DNA of 64,000 bases from Xylanimonas cellulosilytica (GCA_001072465.1 JVKM01000014.1:1-64000), one strand, 5' to 3'. Shown: positions 29,668 to 39,096, counted from the first letter of the stretch. The notes: generated from the sequence alone by a model not told the origin. Numbers and translations: made by a program.

Positions 29668-30039
29668 GCTCACTCCAATGTTGATTCAGGCGAGCTATAC
29701 CGCGCGGTTAAGTTATCTGCTCGCAATTCGCACGATACTGCGAAACCAGATACCTAGCAATGCTTTACTGACTTACCATTCTGTAGCTACAAGGCATTGC
29801 GAGGGGAAATGAGGAAACCCTCAACCCTCTTGTCAGCAGGATTTCAACATATTGACTGACCAATGAACATATGTTCCGTGACAAAAGCACACATGTTCAC
29901 CGACAACCCTCTTAAAAGACTGAAATTCTAGATGATACAGAATTCATTTGACACGGTAAATACCATAGCGAACTAACACAAACTGATACATGGCAGGCCC
30001 ACGACCTCGACAAACATGCCACGGCACGCCGCGGGTGCC
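29668..30039. promoter_or_regulatory. AT-rich control region upstream of the surface-protein gene
   Basis: A 370-base gene-free stretch, distinctly AT-richer than the surroundings. It contains a perfect 12-bp palindrome GAACATATGTTC (29865-29876) and a related half, ACATGTTC, near 29891. It separates the surface-protein gene from the Abhydrolase_9 gene end. A regulator-binding site is plausible; no gene seen. Confidence 0.4.
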
Positions 30040-31770
30040 CTACTGCCGGTCCGACAGCTCCAGGTTCGCCCGCACGACGATACCGATACGCTCCACCATC
30101 TCCTCGTCGACCCACTCACCATCCAGGGCGGTCAAGCGCGGGTGAGTCGGGGCCTCGTCGAAGAGGAGATCGAAGCCGAGGATCGCCCGCCACAGGGGGA
30201 TCAGCTCCTCGTTGTAGGTATGGCCATGGCCGCCGGGAGCGGTCCCCGCGACGGGCAGGTCGGCGAGCACCTGAATGAAGGTGACGAAGCGCGTGAACTC
30301 GACGAAGGGAGACACGTCGCGGCCCGCCCGCTCACGCAGCCAATCGGGCTGCATCCAGAGCATCTTCCGGTTCCACCACACGACCGGATCGGAGGCGTGC
30401 TGGGCGTAGACGAAGCGCGGGAAGCCCCACGGCCCCAGCTCGCGCCCGTACAGGTCGGTACGCAGGTCGGATGGCTCGTTCACGAAGCGCACGCGCCGAC
30501 CGTTGTAGACGACGGGGGCGACCTCGGGGCTTCCCTTGTGGCGGGCTGCCGTCAGCTCGGCGTGCATCGGCGTGAAGGCGGGGGTCCCCACCCACAGGGC
30601 CCCATCCACTTGGGAGAGCGCCTCCTCGACCGAGGAGAAAACCGACTGCGAGGCGAAAGCCCCCAGGGATTCACCGCAGACGAAGAGCGCGGGTCGGTCG
30701 GCCTCGTCCATCGTGTCGAGTTCGGCCCGCACCGCACGGAAGAGCGCTGCCGAGGCCTCCTGCGCCGGCTCGAGGCCGGTCAGCCAGTTGAGGGCCGAGG
30801 GCACGTAGGAGTACTGGAGCGAGGCGGTGGCGCAATTCCCGCGCGTCAGGAACTCGAGGGGCTGGACCTGCCACTCGTCAACCCAGCCGGAGCCGGTCGA
30901 CGCGGCGATGAGAATGACGGCACGATCGAAGGCACCCGTGCGGCGCAGCTCGGCGACCACCGTCGCCGCGGCCTGCTCGATGCCCGCCCCACCCGTAGGC
31001 ATGCCGGAGTAGACGCGGATCGGCTCCATGGCCTCGCCGCCGGTGACCTGGGCGATGTCGAGGCGCGAGGGGCCGCGCCCCAGGAAGACGCGCCCCTGAC
31101 CGCCGACGGATTCCCAGGTGACGGGCGAGGCCGGGGATGCGGAGCGCTCGGGCACGAACGGCTTGTAGATACCGCGCGCGGTACGCGTATTCATCTGCTC
31201 GGCATGGTGGCGGAAGAAGCCGATTCCTCCGCGCAGGATCACGTTGGAGGTCAGGAAGAAGACGATGGCGGCCAGGATCGCGACGCCCACAACGATCGCC
31301 GCCGGGCGCGGCATGTAGCCGCCGAGCACCCCGATCAGCATGCGTCCCACACGGTTCAACGCCCCGACAATCAGGATGAGGCACCAGGCAATCACGACCG
31401 TGCCGGCCGTCCCCAGGAGGTACTCGCCGAAGGTCTCCCCCGGCATGTTGACGAGCCTGGCGGCGACGCGGGCCCGTCGGTAGGACTGGATGACCGCGTA
31501 GAGCCACCAGATCGCGAAGAGGGCGGCGACGCAGACACGGAAGCCGATCTCGACGGGCTCAGATGCGCGGATCGTCAGGCCGGTCATTGCGATGACGCGG
31601 GCACCCACGTTCTGGACGACCACGCCGGCTACGTACCCGCAGGACACGAGGACGCCCGAAGCGACCGCGTGCCACGCCCACGAGCGCGCCATCAGCGACG
31701 GCGCCACACTCACCGCGTACATGGCGAGGGCGGCGATCACTCCCAGAAACGACACAGCCATGGCACCCAT
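30040..31770 (-). CDS. Abhydrolase_9-type membrane alpha/beta hydrolase
   Basis: About 577 aa. The N-terminal third has five or six membrane segments (Abhydrolase_9_N). The C-terminal part is an alpha/beta-hydrolase domain with elbow CGESLGAFASQ and conserved motifs STGSGWVDE and YAQHASDPVVWW. Such proteins are common in Actinomycetota and are thought to be membrane esterases. Start at ATG 31770 (or 31761); neither has a clear ribosome site, and the open frame to 31881 has no coding signal. It is divergent from the ART-like gene at 32017. Confidence 0.8.
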   Translation of the reverse strand: MGAMAVSFLGVIAALAMYAVSVAPSLMARSWAWHAVASGVLVSCGYVAGVVVQNVGARVIAMTGLTIRASEPVEIGFRVCVAALFAIWWLYAVIQSYRRARVAARLVNMPGETFGEYLLGTAGTVVIAWCLILIVGALNRVGRMLIGVLGGYMPRPAAIVVGVAILAAIVFFLTSNVILRGGIGFFRHHAEQMNTRTARGIYKPFVPERSASPASPVTWESVGGQGRVFLGRGPSRLDIAQVTGGEAMEPIRVYSGMPTGGAGIEQAAATVVAELRRTGAFDRAVILIAASTGSGWVDEWQVQPLEFLTRGNCATASLQYSYVPSALNWLTGLEPAQEASAALFRAVRAELDTMDEADRPALFVCGESLGAFASQSVFSSVEEALSQVDGALWVGTPAFTPMHAELTAARHKGSPEVAPVVYNGRRVRFVNEPSDLRTDLYGRELGPWGFPRFVYAQHASDPVVWWNRKMLWMQPDWLRERAGRDVSPFVEFTRFVTFIQVLADLPVAGTAPGGHGHTYNEELIPLWRAILGFDLLFDEAPTHPRLTALDGEWVDEEMVERIGIVVRANLELSDRQ

Positions 31771-32016
31771 TGTGCCAGGCCCGCCCGCCCCATTCGAGAG
31801 CGGCACGAGGCACGGACTCCCCCGCACCGAGGGCTGACACACGGACCCTTCCTGCACCTCGCCCAGGCTGTCGCATCGCAAAGATCATTCGGTGTCGCCC
31901 ATCGAGGCGTGATCGGATACCGTGGGCACATCACCACCGACATCGTCACCAACGAAGACGGCTCAGACACTGGCGCGACGGACCCCCGACACGCCCCGAA
32001 CAACCCAGGAAGACCG

Positions 32017-32529
32017 ATGACCGAGAATTACGCCGACAAGACCCGCGGGCTCCTCGAGGTCCTCAACAAGCTGCCCCCCAAGCCGCAGATCACCTTCCGC
32101 GGCTACGTCGATCGCACGGTCGACCGAGTACGGGTCGTCGGCTCGCCGGCGCTCACGGCGACGACGCACAGCCTCGAGATCGCGACGAACAACCTGGCGC
32201 GACCGGAGGTGGCCATCGTGGTCGGCGCCAACGGGCGCGACCTCACGCCGATCCTTCAGGGGGCTCCCAACTTCAACCTCCAAGAGGTCACCTACCTCCC
32301 GAACTCCTACTTCCTTCAGCACGTCGCTCACGAGTACAACGGCGTGACGATCCAGGTCTACGAGGAAATCGTTCTGAACAGCCAGTCCGCTGGATTCACG
32401 ATCGCTCATCCGCTGCACACCTGGGACCCGGTCCTGGCCGCCCTCGACCCCGCCCTGCGTGCCGCGCGGGAGCGGCCGCTCCCCATGCCCGAGGGGTCCT
32501 CGGACCGGTTCCTGGAGCCCATTCACTGA
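32017..32529 (+). CDS. Small ADP-ribosyltransferase-fold-like protein, candidate toxin
   Basis: A 170-aa cytosolic-looking protein with an AGGA ribosome site. The order of motifs is like R-S-E ADP-ribosyltransferases: Arg in TFRGYV (near residue 29), a Thr/Ser strand ALTATTHSLEIA, then NLQEVTYLPNSYF, matching the ART loop where a Glu precedes V-x-x-P-x-x-x-F. The second Glu of the ExE pair is not present, so activity is uncertain. An Imm33-type immunity gene follows 137 bases later in the same direction, which supports a toxin/immunity reading. Family assignment is by motif only. Confidence 0.45.
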   Translation: MTENYADKTRGLLEVLNKLPPKPQITFRGYVDRTVDRVRVVGSPALTATTHSLEIATNNLARPEVAIVVGANGRDLTPILQGAPNFNLQEVTYLPNSYFLQHVAHEYNGVTIQVYEEIVLNSQSAGFTIAHPLHTWDPVLAALDPALRAARERPLPMPEGSSDRFLEPIH

Positions 32530-32555
32530 CGTTCCACGGCGCGGCTCGCCCACCT

Positions 32556-32634
32556 CTCACAGGTGGGTGAGCCACACGAGCGTCGCGTACGGGATGACGA
32601 CCTGCTCCCCGGGCGCATACCCGAGGTGGTCGTA
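32556..32634 (-). repeat. Duplicated 3' end of the methyltransferase gene, copy 1
   Basis: 79 bases matching 33015-33093 with two mismatches, same orientation. It corresponds to the last 25 codons and stop of the methyltransferase gene and sits between the ART-like and Imm33 genes. Confidence 0.95.
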
Positions 32635-32665
32635 TCGGAAGCGAGAAACACACAGAGGAACACGC

Positions 32666-32995
32666 ATGATCACGTTCATTAACAACGCCGGCGCGGCCAT
32701 CGTCTCTCGCAAGATTGTTGAGCGCACAGGCAACATCAAGTGGCTGACCCGCGAGGAACCCTTCGCCCCTCAGGACTCCGGCTGGCGCGTGCTATCCGAC
32801 CGCGACACCGCCGAGTACCTGGATGATCCAAAAAACATGACCGTCGTTGACTTCAACGAGCTGTGCAACCTTGAGCCCGCCTGCATCGGCATCTACGACC
32901 TGCCGATCGGCTCCGACATTCAACTCGTCGTCGAACCTGACGGACGTCGGCGATGGTTCGATAACAAGACCGAGAAAGAGATTTCCTTCCGCTGA
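32666..32995 (+). CDS. Imm33 (DUF2185)-family immunity-like protein
   Basis: A 109-aa protein with the DUF2185/Imm33 pattern: VSRKIVERTGNIKWLTREE, then DSGWRVLSDRD, EYLDDPKN, and a late IYDLPIGSDI. Imm33 proteins are predicted antidotes in bacterial polymorphic-toxin systems. The start at ATG 32666 is set by AGAGGAA upstream. The gene lies within 460 bases framed by two copies of the methyltransferase 3' end and directly follows the ART-like gene, its most likely partner. The family match is good; the pairing is inference. Confidence 0.7.
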   Translation: MITFINNAGAAIVSRKIVERTGNIKWLTREEPFAPQDSGWRVLSDRDTAEYLDDPKNMTVVDFNELCNLEPACIGIYDLPIGSDIQLVVEPDGRRRWFDNKTEKEISFR

Positions 32996-33014
32996 CTCAT
33001 GCAGCGGCCCAGCC

Positions 33015-33093
33015 CTCACAGGTGGGTGAGCCACACGAGCGTCGCGTACGGGATGGTGACCTGCTCCCCGGGCGCATACCCGAGGTGGTCGTA
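33015..33093 (-). repeat. Methyltransferase gene 3' end, copy 2 (in the gene)
   Basis: The resident copy of the 79-base repeat at 32556-32634, covering the gene's last 25 codons and its TGA. Confidence 0.95.
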
Positions 33094-33846
33094 GAGGTAC
33101 CAGCGCAGGTTCTCCTGCATGCGGGCCCGGCCGGCCTCGGAGGAGCGAATGTACGAGGAGCGGGTCGTCCCCAGGGTGAGGATCTCCTCGGGGGTCATCC
33201 GATCCTCCCAGGCTATCTGGGTGAGGGTCATCGGCGCGAAGCCGCCGCCCGGCATGGGCGGCCTGTCGGGTCGATGCACGTCGCCCGAGCGCATGATGCG
33301 CGTCAGGCGATGCACCCACGGGATCGACACGGCCATCTGATTCCACACGATCGCGAGCGCGCCGCCGGGCGCCAGGATCCGGGCCGCCTCGAGGCCCGCA
33401 CGCTCCGGATCCATCCAATGCCAGGACTGGGCAAACACGACGATGTCATACATGTCGTTCGGTAACCCCGTCTCCTCCGCGACGCCGCCGTGCCACGTCA
33501 CGCCTTCGATCGACGAGGCCTGGGCACGCATCGCCTCAGACGGTTCGACCGCGTCGACGAGGAGACCGCTGCGAGCCAGGAGCTCACTCATCTTGCCGGT
33601 GCCCGCGCCGATGTCGGCGGCACGCAGCGGTCCACCCTGCCCCAACGCGTCAGCACCTCGAGCACGCCGCGCGGCTTCGATCAACGCAGCCACGGCCTCG
33701 TGCGGGTAGGCGGGGCGAACAGAGTCGTAGGCGCCGCCCTCCCCAACAAACGGATTGACCTCGAGCGAGGTGGACACAGTGTTCGATAACGCTGTGGAAT
33801 CCGTGTTAATAGTGCCAGCGACGGCCTCGTTATCGGGAACGCTCAC
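33016..33846 (-). CDS. Class I SAM-dependent methyltransferase
   Basis: About 276 aa. Motif I is AADIGAGTGKM, the acidic loop is VDAVEPSEAM, and motif IV region is VVFAQSWHWMD, as in Methyltransf_11/25 enzymes related to YcgJ/UbiE-like small-molecule methyltransferases. The substrate is unknown. I start at GTG 33846, which overlaps the cardiolipin synthase stop in GTGA and has GGGGAG upstream; a GTG at 33870 would give 8 more residues. The C-terminus (YAPGEQVTIPYATLVW) is what is duplicated at 32556. Confidence 0.85.
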   Translation of the reverse strand: MSVPDNEAVAGTINTDSTALSNTVSTSLEVNPFVGEGGAYDSVRPAYPHEAVAALIEAARRARGADALGQGGPLRAADIGAGTGKMSELLARSGLLVDAVEPSEAMRAQASSIEGVTWHGGVAEETGLPNDMYDIVVFAQSWHWMDPERAGLEAARILAPGGALAIVWNQMAVSIPWVHRLTRIMRSGDVHRPDRPPMPGGGFAPMTLTQIAWEDRMTPEEILTLGTTRSSYIRSSEAGRARMQENLRWYLYDHLGYAPGEQVTIPYATLVWLTHL

Positions 33847-35366
33847 AGGAGCGAACTCCCCAGTCGACACACGTTATCGATGTAGTGGACGTACCACGGC
33901 TGGCCGCGCCACTCCTCGTAGGTGAGCTCGCGGGACTTCTCGCGCGTGCGGTCGTCGTTGCCGTGCAGCATCTCAACCAGGCGCGGGCTGTCGGCGACGA
34001 GCACGATCTCGTAGTTGAGGCCGAAGGAGCGCACGTCCATGTTGGACGAGCCGATGATGCACAGGCTCCCATCAACGATCATGTACTTCGAGTGGAGCAT
34101 CCGCGGCTTGTGGTACAGGTGGATGCGCACGCCCGCCTTCAGGAGCGGCCCGTAGTAGGAGCGCTGCGCGTGGCCGACCAGGAACTGGTCGAACTGCTCG
34201 GAGACGAAGAGCTCGACCTCGACGCCCGACAGCGCGGCGTTCGTCAGCGCGGTCATGAGGGCCTCGTCGGGGATGAAGTAGGGACTCGTGATCGACACGT
34301 GCGTGCGCGCCGAGGAGATCATGTGGATGAACGCGCGCAGGTTCGGCTCGTCCTTGAACGCGGGGCCCGACGGGATGATCTGCATGGCCGAGATCTGCAT
34401 GTCCTCGTTCTCGCCTGCCGGCTGCGCGGCGGGCGGGGTAAGGACGTCGGGGGTCAGGATCTCCTTGCACGCGTAGTACCAGTCGACGGCGAAGACCGCC
34501 TGGATCTGCGCGACGATCGGGCCGGTGACGGACACGCTCGTGTCGTCGTAGAGCATGCCGGCCTTCGCGTACGAGGGGGTGTCGTAGTCGGGGGCCACGA
34601 GGTTGTGGGAGCCGACGTAGGCCTCGCGCCCGTCGATAACGAGGATCTTGCGGTGGTTGCGCAGGTCGGGGCGGCGGATCTGCCCGCGAAGCGGCGCGAA
34701 GGGCAGCATCTCGTGCCACTCGATACCCATGGCGTTCAGGCGGCGGCGGAAGTCTTTGTGGCCCGGGATCGTGCGCATGCCGTGGTGGTCGACGAGCAGG
34801 CGGACAGTGACGCCACGCGCGACCGCGCGCTCGAGGGCCTCGTAGAAGGGGGCCGTGTACTCGTCCCACGACGTCTGGTAGTACAGGGCGTTCACGTGGT
34901 GGGTGGCCGCGTCAATGCTGGCGGCCATGGCGCGGAAGGTCTCGGCCGTGTCGTTGTAGAGGCGACCAACCCGTCCCACCGAGGCCGGGAAGCCGCTGAG
35001 AGTCCCGGACAGTCGCATGATCGAGGCGGTGTCATCGTCCGAGCCCGCGGGCAGGCCGTCGGGGCCGTCCGGCACCTCGTAGTTCTCGGGATCGGGCGCG
35101 GTCGAGCCGGCCACGATGGCGTCGACCAGCTGGCGGGCCTCCGGGTCGTCGTCGAGCCTGCGGCCCATCGCCCACCACGAACCGAAGATGACATACAGCG
35201 GCACACCCAGGAGGGGCCACAGGAAGATCAGCAGCAGCCACGCCGTCGACGTCGAGGCGCGGCGATGCTTGGGGACGATGCCGAGCGCAATGATGCGGAT
35301 GGCGAACTCGAAAGCCCCAAAGAGGAGCCACGCCCACAGCGGCGGTTCAGGATGTGGCGGCATCAT
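33843..35366 (-). CDS. cls: Cardiolipin synthase, PLD type
   Basis: A 507-aa membrane enzyme that joins phosphatidylglycerol with another phospholipid to make cardiolipin. Two N-terminal membrane helices (about 10-65) precede two PLD domains. The first HKD is in NHRKILVIDG with the GSHN that follows; the second is in HSKYMIVDGS with GSSNMD. ATG 35366 has TAAAAT 6 nt upstream and little ribosome site, so it is likely leaderless. It overlaps the methyltransferase gene by 4 nt. Confidence 0.93.
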   Translation of the reverse strand: MMPPHPEPPLWAWLLFGAFEFAIRIIALGIVPKHRRASTSTAWLLLIFLWPLLGVPLYVIFGSWWAMGRRLDDDPEARQLVDAIVAGSTAPDPENYEVPDGPDGLPAGSDDDTASIMRLSGTLSGFPASVGRVGRLYNDTAETFRAMAASIDAATHHVNALYYQTSWDEYTAPFYEALERAVARGVTVRLLVDHHGMRTIPGHKDFRRRLNAMGIEWHEMLPFAPLRGQIRRPDLRNHRKILVIDGREAYVGSHNLVAPDYDTPSYAKAGMLYDDTSVSVTGPIVAQIQAVFAVDWYYACKEILTPDVLTPPAAQPAGENEDMQISAMQIIPSGPAFKDEPNLRAFIHMISSARTHVSITSPYFIPDEALMTALTNAALSGVEVELFVSEQFDQFLVGHAQRSYYGPLLKAGVRIHLYHKPRMLHSKYMIVDGSLCIIGSSNMDVRSFGLNYEIVLVADSPRLVEMLHGNDDRTREKSRELTYEEWRGQPWYVHYIDNVCRLGSSLL

Positions 35367-35370
35367 ATGC

Positions 35371-35964
35371 CTATTTTACCGGCCGCCCCAGATCCTGGTC
35401 GGCCCACCTCTGCCAATGCGGCGCGTAGGTCTGCCCGTCACGCGCGAGCGCCCTGCTGCGTCGTTCGTCCTCGCCGGGGTCGGCGATCCACACGCTGAGG
35501 TCGGCCTCGGCGTCGATGGCGCCGCAGCCCTCGATAATCGTCGGGGCGAGGGGGACGCTGATCCTCGCCCCAGTTGTGCTGTTCTCCCAGTCCCAAGCCT
35601 CGTAGGAGGAGGCACGTCCTCCCCGCAGATCGGCGGCAATTCGACGCGCGATGTGGGCGCCTGCTTCGAGACCATCCCAGCCGGGGTACCAATCGTCGAG
35701 GTGCAGCACCTGCCAGCCTGGCAGGAGGGGCGCGAGTGCTGCGGCCAGCGTGGACTTGCCGGACCCGGAGTAGCCGTCGATCGTGACGACCGGGACGCCG
35801 GGGCGCGCGCCCGCCCCACCAGACGAGGCCGTGGCCCGCTCCCCCGCCAGGGCACTCAGGCGGGGGGCGAGCTCGCGGGCGGCCTCATCGGGGCCCATAG
35901 TGACGGGGACGGTGACCCGCAGGCCCACTCCCCCGCTCACGTCTTCCCAGGTCAGGCCACTCAT
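35371..35964 (-). CDS. P-loop nucleoside-kinase-like NTPase
   Basis: A 197-aa protein with Walker A GYSGSGKST near residue 53, then LHLDDWYPGW, as in uridine-kinase/(d)CMP-kinase-type P-loop kinases, and a late RRSRALARDG basic segment that could be the lid. The ATGA overlap with the ECF transporter gene fixes the start at 35964 and places it in the thiamin-uptake operon. It may phosphorylate the imported compound, but that is inference; the first 50 residues have no recognised motif. Confidence 0.75.
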   Translation of the reverse strand: MSGLTWEDVSGGVGLRVTVPVTMGPDEAARELAPRLSALAGERATASSGGAGARPGVPVVTIDGYSGSGKSTLAAALAPLLPGWQVLHLDDWYPGWDGLEAGAHIARRIAADLRGGRASSYEAWDWENSTTGARISVPLAPTIIEGCGAIDAEADLSVWIADPGEDERRSRALARDGQTYAPHWQRWADQDLGRPVK

Positions 35965-38384
35965 CGGCCCACCAGGGCGAAGGTGCCCGCCCAGATGCTC
36001 ACGGCCAGCGCGATCGCGGGCACGGCGATGGCGACGAGCATGAGGACAGCATCGGCGGCACGCAGGCGCGAGGGGCGCGCCCACGTTCGCTTGCGTGCCG
36101 CGCCGAAGCCTCGGGCCTCCATGGTGGTGGCCAGCTTGCCGGAGCGACGCAGCGCGAAGACCAGCAGCGAGAAGGAGCCTCGCAGGAAGGAACGGATGCG
36201 CGAGGAGTCGCCCACGCCTCGGGCACGGCGCGCCCGCTCGAGGGCCTTCCAGTCGGCCGCCATCAGCGACATCATGCGCGCGCCCGCGAGGGCCGCCAGC
36301 ACGGGGCGGGCGGGCAGGTGCAGGATCTGCGCGAGGCCGTCGCCCATGTCGGTCGGATCGATGCGGTCGAGCAGAGCAATCGCAGGCAGGACGATCGCGC
36401 ACATGCGCAGGCCGATGCCCAATGCCAGCCACATCGAGTGGTCCGAGATCGCTGCCGGCCCGAACTGCCAGTACACGGTTCCGCCCGGTGAGGCGTAGAG
36501 CAGCATGGACGCCGCGCCCAGCGGCGCGGCCAGCAGCAGCGGCGTCGCCTTCAGGAAGAAGCTGCGCGCGGACACGCCAGACAGGGGCATGAGCGCGAGC
36601 TCAAGAATGACGGCAACGGCCGCACTCACCGGGTCAATCGTGATCAGCAGGGGCGTTGTCGCGACCAGGAGGGCGAGCACGCGGGCGACGGGATTCGTAC
36701 GCGCGAGGAGGCCTCGGGCGCCGCGCTTCGGGCCGCGATCGTGAACGTTCCCGGCGGGGGCGGCCTCGGCCTCGTCCGTGGGATCGGCAGGGGCCGCGCC
36801 ACGCGTGCCGACCTGCCCGAGGTCGATGACGCGCTGGCCCATCGCGGCCACGAACGCGGGGTCGTGCGTGATCGACACCAGGGTGACGCCGCGCTCGAGG
36901 GCGGCGCGCAGGAGGCGCACAAGGCCGAGCCACGTGCCGCGATCCTGGCCGAAGGTCGGCTCGTCGAGGATGAGCAGCTCAGGAGCGCTGATGAGCGCGG
37001 TCGCCACCGACAGGCGACGCTTTTCGCCGCCAGAGAGCGTCATGGGGTTGGCGCGCGCGAGTTTGGTGAGGCCCAGGGCCTCAAGGTGTTCGTCGACGAG
37101 GGGGGCGATCTCCTCGTCGGTCATGCCGGCGGCGCGCGGGCCGATTGCGAGCTCCTCGGCGACGGTGGCGGCCAGGAACTGGTATTCGGGCTCCTGGAAG
37201 ACCATGGACATGCGGCCCAGGAGTTGCTTGCTGGACCACTCGTGCGGGTCGCCGGCCGTGCCGTCGGAGGTCTGGACCTCAACGGCGCCCTCCAGGGGCG
37301 GCAGGAGGCCCGCGAGCGTCAGGGCAAAGGTCGATTTTCCAGCGCCGTTAGCGCCAACGATGCAGGTGGAGACACCGCGCTCGATCGTCAGGTCGATGCC
37401 GCTGCGCACGGGGGCGGACGCGTCGTAGCCGATCGTCAGGTCGGTGACGCGGGCAATCGGGGTGGCGCCTCGCGCTCCCCCTTCCGGGCCTTCAGACGAG
37501 GCCGGGGGGACCTCGGGGGCGGGGCCGACCTCGGCGGCGACGTCGTCGCCGGGAAGCCAGATGCCGCGCTCACGCAGAGCCTCGCCCTGCTGCGCGAGGA
37601 CCTCGTCGAGCGGGCCGTCTGCGGCGATCGCGCCGTCCGCGACCACGATGACGCGATCCACGAGAGAAGCCCACACGTCGACGCGGTGCTCGACGACGAC
37701 CACGGTCGCGCCCGTGCGCTCGACGACGGTTTCGACGGCGGCGCGCACCTCGGCGACGCCGCTCGGGTCCAGGTTCGCGGTGGGCTCGTCCAGGAGCAGC
37801 AGGCCCGGGCCCATCGCGAGGATCGACGCCAGGGCCAGGCGCTGCTTCTGCCCGCCCGACAGCTCCGTCGTCGAATGATCGAGGGGGACGCTCAGGCCCA
37901 CGGCCTCGAGCGAATTCTCCACGCGCGGCCAAATCTCCTCGCGCGCGACCCCCATGTTTTCCATGCCGAAGGCCACGTCGTCGCCCACGCGAGCGAGGAC
38001 CACCTGGGCCTCAGGGTCCTGCATGAGCAGGCCCACGCGGCCCCTCGCCTCGGCCGGAGCGACCCCGTCCACGGTGAGCGTGCCGGTGGCCTCGCCCTCC
38101 TCGGCGCCGCCCAGCAGGCCGGCCAAGCCGCCCATAAGCGTCGACTTGCCCGACCCGGACGGGCCCAACACCAGCACGCGCTCGCCCGGCGCGATATCGA
38201 GATCAACGTCCGACAGCGCGGCGTTCTTACGCCCGGCGTGACGCCACCCCCAGCCTCGCGCGCACACGCGCGCGCCCGCCCCCTCGCCCGGCGCAGCCGA
38301 GGCACCGGGAGAAGAAGCGGGGCGGGAGGAGGCGGAGTGGGCCTCGTCCATGGATCGGAAATCAGACAAGCTCACGCGCTCCAC
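35961..38384 (-). CDS. Fused ECF transporter EcfA-EcfA'-EcfT (YkoD-YkoC fusion)
   Basis: About 807 aa joining three parts that are normally separate. ABC domain 1 (about 40-270): Walker A GPSGSGKST, signature LSGGQKQR, Walker B LLLLDEPT. ABC domain 2 (about 305-530): Walker A GANGAGKST, signature LSGGEKRR, Walker B LLILDEPT. A Pro/Glu linker leads to an EcfT membrane domain (about 560-807) with coupling motifs ARRARGVGD and MEARGFG. It powers vitamin uptake with the S-component encoded just upstream. GTG 38384 is possible; GTG 38375 and ATG 38351 are alternatives. It overlaps the ykoE-like gene by 23 bases. Confidence 0.9.
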   Translation of the reverse strand: MERVSLSDFRSMDEAHSASSRPASSPGASAAPGEGAGARVCARGWGWRHAGRKNAALSDVDLDIAPGERVLVLGPSGSGKSTLMGGLAGLLGGAEEGEATGTLTVDGVAPAEARGRVGLLMQDPEAQVVLARVGDDVAFGMENMGVAREEIWPRVENSLEAVGLSVPLDHSTTELSGGQKQRLALASILAMGPGLLLLDEPTANLDPSGVAEVRAAVETVVERTGATVVVVEHRVDVWASLVDRVIVVADGAIAADGPLDEVLAQQGEALRERGIWLPGDDVAAEVGPAPEVPPASSEGPEGGARGATPIARVTDLTIGYDASAPVRSGIDLTIERGVSTCIVGANGAGKSTFALTLAGLLPPLEGAVEVQTSDGTAGDPHEWSSKQLLGRMSMVFQEPEYQFLAATVAEELAIGPRAAGMTDEEIAPLVDEHLEALGLTKLARANPMTLSGGEKRRLSVATALISAPELLILDEPTFGQDRGTWLGLVRLLRAALERGVTLVSITHDPAFVAAMGQRVIDLGQVGTRGAAPADPTDEAEAAPAGNVHDRGPKRGARGLLARTNPVARVLALLVATTPLLITIDPVSAAVAVILELALMPLSGVSARSFFLKATPLLLAAPLGAASMLLYASPGGTVYWQFGPAAISDHSMWLALGIGLRMCAIVLPAIALLDRIDPTDMGDGLAQILHLPARPVLAALAGARMMSLMAADWKALERARRARGVGDSSRIRSFLRGSFSLLVFALRRSGKLATTMEARGFGAARKRTWARPSRLRAADAVLMLVAIAVPAIALAVSIWAGTFALVGR

Positions 38385-38961
38385 GTCCGGAAGCGAAGCG
38401 ATCCAGCGCGCCCGTCTTCGCGAGCGCGTTCGTCAGCGCCCACGCGAGCAGGCCGGCCAGAACGATGCCCGACGCCATGCCGCACACGAGGTAGATCGCG
38501 TTGTAGAGCACACCCTTCGCGAGGTGACCGGCAAGGAAGAGCTCGAGGACCCACTCAAACGCGAAGGACACGGCACCCGCAGCGCACACGATCGTCGCGT
38601 TGTAGCGGCGGTAGGCGACCAGGGCGAAGACGACCTCCGCACCGAGGCCCTGCGCGAGACCCGAGTAGATGGTCTCGACAGCCCACTGGGAGCCCAGGGC
38701 CATAGAGACGGTCGCAGCCATCAGCTCGACGAAGAGCGCGGCGCCGGGCTTGCGGATGACGTAGCCGCCGAGCGTGCCGCCCAGCAGCCAGACGCCCGTC
38801 ACCAGGCCACCGACGCCGGGGCCGATGGTCTTGAGGAACTCGTAGCTTGCGCCGCCCACCTGGTTCCAGACGACGAAAATCAGTCCACACGCGACGCCCA
38901 GGACGGCGGCGGTGACGATGTCAATGACCCTCCAGCGGAGGGACGGAGCAGTGGATGCCAT
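38362..38961 (-). CDS. ykoE: ECF S-component, YkoE type (thiamin/HMP)
   Basis: A 199-aa membrane protein with five or six helices that captures the vitamin for the ECF ATPase/T module downstream. It has the YkoE layout (ASYEFLKTIGPG early, LGAEVVFALVAYRRYN in the middle). YkoE proteins import thiamin or its hydroxymethylpyrimidine part. A TPP riboswitch lies in its leader, which confirms the thiamin link. First gene of a three-gene operon. Confidence 0.92.
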   Translation of the reverse strand: MASTAPSLRWRVIDIVTAAVLGVACGLIFVVWNQVGGASYEFLKTIGPGVGGLVTGVWLLGGTLGGYVIRKPGAALFVELMAATVSMALGSQWAVETIYSGLAQGLGAEVVFALVAYRRYNATIVCAAGAVSFAFEWVLELFLAGHLAKGVLYNAIYLVCGMASGIVLAGLLAWALTNALAKTGALDRFASGRGARELV

Positions 38962-39001
38962 GCGAAAATACTCCCTTCATGCTGCACGACGGCCACGAGG
39001 G

Positions 39002-39096
39002 AAGAGCCTTCCTACGCCGGTATGATCCGGATCAGGTTCTACGGTCGGGGGATGATCCCCTCTCAGCTCGGTTCGAGCTCCCGTGGCACTCTGGTG
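39002..39096 (-). ncRNA. TPP riboswitch (THI element)
   Basis: Leader of the ykoE operon. Read on the minus strand it has the conserved GCTGAGAGGGGA, ACCTGATCCGGATCATACC and CGGCGTAGGAAGG blocks, with P1 and P3 stems able to pair. Thiamin diphosphate binding should switch off the operon. The region to the ATG at 38961 is the expression platform. Confidence 0.95.
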
